Positions 36,680 to 39,775 of a stretch of 39,775 nt of DNA are shown here, in pieces. Each line of letters opens with the position of its first letter. Positions within the stretch are counted from its first letter, which is position 1. This stretch comes from a virus: IMG/VR virus record IMGVR_UViG_3300009506_000567, positions 1 through 39,775 of that record, one strand, 5' to 3'. A program made the translations under genes and the position numbers. A model generated the notes under the pieces. It was not told the DNA's origin. It worked only from the letters and a program-made list of their open reading frames with translations, and made no database searches.

Positions 36680-37225
36680 ATGGAAACTGCCGAGACCACA
36701 CTTTACGGATTCAAAGTTCGCGAACCAGATCGGAGACGAGAGAGGTCGAATGAAGATGGTTCTCGTCGCTTCGACATTAAGCAGCTCTGGCAGCGTTCGC
36801 ATGAGATACTTAACCTCGCCCTACTTGGTCACAAGCAGACTGACATTGCTAGAATGCTATCTATCCATCCTCAGACTGTTTGCAACACCCTTAACTCCTC
36901 TCTAGGAATGGAAGTCCTATCCGACAAACGAAGGTCACGTGATGACGAGTATGAAGAACTCCACGACGAGGTTATGGAGTTGACCAGAAAGTCACTCAGC
37001 ATCTACAGGCAAATCTTGGACAACGAAAGTGAGGGGACCAAGCTAAGAAAGGAAACTGCCGACACAATAGTGCTCGAGCTATCTGGAATAAGGGTCCCAA
37101 CCAAGATCGACAGCCGCTCTGTCAACATGACCTTGTCGGCTGAGGAGATAGCAGAATTCAAGCGACGCGGATACGAGGCTGCTAGGGCATCTGGAAGGTT
37201 AGTAGAAACAGACGATGGCTCCTAG
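36680..37225 (+). CDS. Small terminase-like DNA-binding protein
   Basis: A 181-residue protein. Residues about 38-72 form a helix-turn-helix (LNLALLGHKQTDIARMLSIH, then PQTVCNTLNSSLG), followed by a long charged helix region (DDEYEELHDEVMELTRKSLS, TADTIVLELSGIRVPTKIDS) and a polar end. This order (helix-turn-helix, central oligomerisation helices, C-terminal tail) fits small terminase subunits that mark phage DNA for packaging. The position after a strong promoter and upstream, on the circular map, of portal and head genes agrees; the large subunit is not in the window. The only site before ATG 36680 is a weak GGTGAG. Confidence 0.55.
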   Translation: METAETTLYGFKVREPDRRRERSNEDGSRRFDIKQLWQRSHEILNLALLGHKQTDIARMLSIHPQTVCNTLNSSLGMEVLSDKRRSRDDEYEELHDEVMELTRKSLSIYRQILDNESEGTKLRKETADTIVLELSGIRVPTKIDSRSVNMTLSAEEIAEFKRRGYEAARASGRLVETDDGS

Positions 37226-37241
37226 CGACTGGAGGGCCAAG

Positions 37242-38054
37242 ATGGTCGACTACTTGGTAACAGGAGGTCTTGGATTCATAGGCACCAATCTAGTCAACTA
37301 CCTAACACTCAAAGATAGGACCGTTAGAGTAATCGACCTATCCGACAAACCTTCCAACCTCCTAACCTCCGCAGACGTATCGGTCACTATTCCAAATATA
37401 CAGTGTGACACCCTGGTCCACCTAGCCTCTGAAACTAACGTCAGAGACTCTATCGTCAACCCAAGAAACACTATCGAGAGAAACATCTCTGGGATTCTAA
37501 ACTGCTTGGAAATGGCTAGGTTAAATGATGTAAGGAGGTTCATCTTCACATCATCTCTAAGCGCCCCTCTATCCTCGTCACCTTACCTAGCGTCCAAGAT
37601 GTCCTGCGAATCCATATGCTACGCATATCGCAGATCATACTCGCTCAGCACGTTCATCTTAAGGTTATCAAACGTCTACGGTCCACACTCGACTCACAAA
37701 CAAAGTGTGGTCGCCAGATTCATCAAAAACTGCCTAAACAAAGAACCTCTAACCGTCACAGGTGACGGATCACAGCAGCGAGACTTCATCCACGTAGACG
37801 ACGTAGTATCTGCCATCTATAATAAGGTCATAGGTAACATTTCCACTGGAATCCTAACCGGAATAGGCACTCTAGCCAACATGATCTCCGAGATTTCATT
37901 AAAGTTGATCAATTACAAGCCTCGCATAACCTATGTGCCCAAGATTAGGGGAGAAGTAGACAAGCAAAGATTCATCGACTCTGACATAATCGCTCCTATT
38001 CCGTTAGAAAAAGGCCTAACTGACACCTTCAAATGGTTCATGAAGAACTACTAA
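37242..38054 (+). CDS. Sugar-nucleotide epimerase/dehydratase (extended SDR)
   Basis: A 270-residue NAD-dependent enzyme of the UDP-glucose 4-epimerase / dTDP-glucose 4,6-dehydratase kind. The Rossmann motif GGLGFIG is at 7-13; VHLASETNV and FTSSLSA carry the active-site Ser region; the YLASK tetrad motif is present (Tyr-x3-Lys); RLSNVYGP and QQRDFIHVDDV follow as in the family. ATG 37242 is chosen because GGAGG lies 6 bases upstream. It is shorter than typical members (about 310-330), with a compact C-terminal substrate domain. The stop overlaps the methyltransferase start (TAATG). It probably feeds a sugar to the glycosyltransferases downstream. Confidence 0.8.
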   Translation: MVDYLVTGGLGFIGTNLVNYLTLKDRTVRVIDLSDKPSNLLTSADVSVTIPNIQCDTLVHLASETNVRDSIVNPRNTIERNISGILNCLEMARLNDVRRFIFTSSLSAPLSSSPYLASKMSCESICYAYRRSYSLSTFILRLSNVYGPHSTHKQSVVARFIKNCLNKEPLTVTGDGSQQRDFIHVDDVVSAIYNKVIGNISTGILTGIGTLANMISEISLKLINYKPRITYVPKIRGEVDKQRFIDSDIIAPIPLEKGLTDTFKWFMKNY

Positions 38055-38677
38055 TGTCACCTATAAATGTCTGGGATGCTGAGCAAGTTAGTCGTGCTGA
38101 AAGGGTTTGGGGAAGGAAATTCCCTCCCTACACCAGAGAAATGTTCAATTTTGCCACTACAGACGCAAAAAGCTGGCTCGATCTAGGCTGCGGATTCGGT
38201 AGATTCCTAGAATTCCTCCTAACCAAGTTTGACGAACCCAACTACATCGCCTACGACTCGTCCAAAGACATGGTTAACAGGATGAACACTAAATTCCCAG
38301 AGTTCCTGGGACGAGTCTTCGTCAAAGACATCACTTCGCCAATAACTCATAACCAAGAATCTATCGTCTGTAGCGCAGTTTTCATCCATCTTACCGAAAA
38401 AGAGCAGCTAAAAGTCCTTAAAAACCTACGCGACATGACTCGCAAGCCTAAATCCATAGTATTTGACATAAACTGCTACGAAATGTCAAGATATGCGGCT
38501 AGATCTTACTTTAGAGAGGAAATATCTAAGTATAATTTTCGCTTAACTTACCAATCTCCTAACGAAACACTCAAGCTACTCAACAGCTTATTCCACGACT
38601 ATTCGATTAAAGTTAAGAAATATAGGATGCCAAAAAGAGTTTTTAAAACAGTTTTTCTTATGACTAGGGACAATTGA
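38054..38677 (+). CDS. SAM-dependent methyltransferase (class I)
   Basis: A 207-residue Rossmann-fold methyltransferase. Motif I is SWLDLGCGFGRFLEFL, motif II YIAYDSSKDMV (acidic residue binding the ribose), then VKDI and the motif IV-like strand ESIVCSAVFIHLTE. The C-terminal half is short (FKTVFLMTRDN). It starts inside the stop of the epimerase gene and overlaps the next gene, so it belongs to the glycan cassette and may methylate a sugar or a lipid-linked intermediate. A DNA target is unlikely because no DPPY-type motif is present. Confidence 0.75.
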   Translation: MSPINVWDAEQVSRAERVWGRKFPPYTREMFNFATTDAKSWLDLGCGFGRFLEFLLTKFDEPNYIAYDSSKDMVNRMNTKFPEFLGRVFVKDITSPITHNQESIVCSAVFIHLTEKEQLKVLKNLRDMTRKPKSIVFDINCYEMSRYAARSYFREEISKYNFRLTYQSPNETLKLLNSLFHDYSIKVKKYRMPKRVFKTVFLMTRDN

Positions 38678-39636
38678 AACTATCAATAATCATATCTAAC
38701 AGAAACGACATAGTTCTGCTAAACGTGACCCTTAATAGCCTACTAGAAGCTATTAAATCGGTCAACTATGAGTGTGAAATTGTAGTAGTCGACAACTCTG
38801 ACGAGTCCATCTGGGCCTTAATAAACCGTACGTTTCCAGCTTTCCTGGCCCATAGTGGAATCAGATTCTTCCACGAGTCAGATTTCTGCTTCACGAAGGC
38901 AAGAATGATAGCTGCAAGAGAGTCCGCAGGAGAGTTCATCTTCTGTATCGACTCTCACGTGTTAATAGGCAATAGAACGCTAGGTCGATCCATAGAATTC
39001 ATGCACGATCATCCAGATATCGGCTTTGGTCACCCACCTATGAGATGGGCGAAGGATGGGCCAGGCCAGTTACGCCAAGAGATGCACCCAACTAAGGAAG
39101 GCTCTCCTTACGCGCGCCTCCTTAACACTGGAACACTGGACCATGATAAGAAGATTTTCTGGAAATTCATGCCTTGGATCTGCAGACGTGAGTGGTACTT
39201 AGACACTTTACAAGGATACGGCTCACACGCAGAGCATAGCATAAGCTGGGGTGGTGCAGAACTACTACAACAAATAAAGGGATGGATGTTAGGGTACGAA
39301 AACTGGTACATTCACACAGACCCAGTCATCCATATAGGGCCTTACAATAGAGAAGTATACAAAACTGGTCAGACTGTACGCAGAACCTACGAGTCAAGTG
39401 GAAACTTCCCAGTCGGCTTCGGGATACTCCTCGCACTGTACATCTTGGCTGGTGAAGAGGAAGGACTGAGGCAAGTTAGATTAGCCAAGAAACGATTAAA
39501 GATAATCCACAAACTCGATATCGAACACTTCTGGCCAAAAGCGATAGAATTGGGCAAAGCCGAACACGAGTGGCTGGCCGAGCGTCAGAAATATAGCTTC
39601 CCAGAACTTATGAAAAATAGGCCTTGGAGTATATGA
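38674..39636 (+). CDS. Family 2 glycosyltransferase (GalNAc-transferase-like)
   Basis: A 320-residue GT-A glycosyltransferase. It begins KLSIIISNRNDIVLLNVTL, the nucleotide-binding strand, then IVVVDNSDES; the metal site is CIDSHV (D-x-H, as in polypeptide GalNAc-transferases rather than D-x-D), and SWGGAELLQQIKGWMLGYE matches the acceptor-side WGGE-type loop of that group. It starts with TTG inside the preceding TGA and ends within the start of a second, closely similar glycosyltransferase (ATGA). It probably decorates a virion or host surface glycan. Confidence 0.8.
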   Translation: MKLSIIISNRNDIVLLNVTLNSLLEAIKSVNYECEIVVVDNSDESIWALINRTFPAFLAHSGIRFFHESDFCFTKARMIAARESAGEFIFCIDSHVLIGNRTLGRSIEFMHDHPDIGFGHPPMRWAKDGPGQLRQEMHPTKEGSPYARLLNTGTLDHDKKIFWKFMPWICRREWYLDTLQGYGSHAEHSISWGGAELLQQIKGWMLGYENWYIHTDPVIHIGPYNREVYKTGQTVRRTYESSGNFPVGFGILLALYILAGEEEGLRQVRLAKKRLKIIHKLDIEHFWPKAIELGKAEHEWLAERQKYSFPELMKNRPWSI

Positions 39637-39775
39637 AACTTTCAATAATCATCTCCAACCGTAACGACATAGTCGTTTTCAACATCACTATCAACAACGC
39701 GATAGAGATGCTGAAGACAGTCGACTTCGATGGAGAGATAGTAGTCGTAGACAATTCCGACCAGAAGATCTACGA
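39633..39775 (+). CDS. Second family 2 glycosyltransferase, 3' part beyond the window
   Basis: Only 47 residues are visible. It opens KLSIIISNRNDIVVFNITI and EIVVVDNSDQK, nearly identical to the N-terminus of the preceding enzyme, so the two are a tandem duplication. Its ATG overlaps the upstream TGA. Donor and acceptor cannot be judged from this part. Confidence 0.8.
   Translation, partial: MKLSIIISNRNDIVVFNITINNAIEMLKTVDFDGEIVVVDNSDQKIY

Noticed and set aside
1-39775. Lysogeny genes (integrase, repressor) or lysis genes
   Set aside because: No matching motifs were seen; they may lie outside the window.

Overview
The window is a piece of a tailed double-stranded DNA phage genome with a podovirus-like (T7-type) virion programme. 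The evidence is a portal, scaffold and capsid block, paired tail tubular A-type and B-type proteins, a run of internal or ejection proteins ending in a 1,680-residue polyvalent protein, and a compact replication block. Strong AGGAGGT ribosome binding sites, sigma70-type promoters and a family A DNA polymerase point to a bacterial host that I cannot name. Both ends are cut: the portal lacks its N-terminus at the left edge and a glycosyltransferase is truncated at the right edge. I see no large terminase, RNA polymerase, integrase, holin or endolysin.

Layout. (1) 1-18625, plus strand: virion genes from portal to the giant internal protein, including a secreted-looking beta-helix/LamG protein and a small gene interrupted by an in-frame TGA. 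(2) 18643-31142, minus strand: replication, recombination and modification genes: DUF3987-type helicase, uracil-DNA glycosylase/DNA polymerase I fusion, ParB-like/DNA methyltransferase fusion, an SQD1-like (UDP-sulfoquinovose synthase family) enzyme, a tRNA-like element, an SSB-like protein with an apparent -1 frameshift site, a Sak4-like ATPase, a Cas4/RecB-type nuclease, a HIRAN protein and an ATP-dependent ligase. (3) 31299-36188, minus strand: many small early-type genes, several zinc-binding, served by at least five TTGACA promoters and two rho-independent terminators, plus two non-coding stretches of almost 500 bp. (4) 36680-39775, plus strand: a consensus sigma70 promoter, a small-terminase-like gene, and a glycan cassette (SDR epimerase/dehydratase, methyltransferase, two tandem family 2 glycosyltransferases).

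The most unusual feature is a 25-bp imperfect palindrome found 15 times, nearly always at a gene border. It is built from two 12-bp half-sites (AG-W-T-GT/AA-TTAAAT) around one central base. In 10 of 15 copies it overlaps the stop codon of a flanking gene, and often the next ribosome binding site abuts it. The arms vary independently, which argues for a protein-binding or recombination site more than an RNA hairpin.

Other items worth testing are the slippery heptamer C-CCA-AAA directly before the SSB stop codon, which would add a tail ending DDFPF in the -1 frame; the SQD1-like gene; the TGA-interrupted gene; a structured leader that hides a ribosome binding site; and a segment very dense in CTAG. 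All function calls come from reading motifs by eye; no database search was run.
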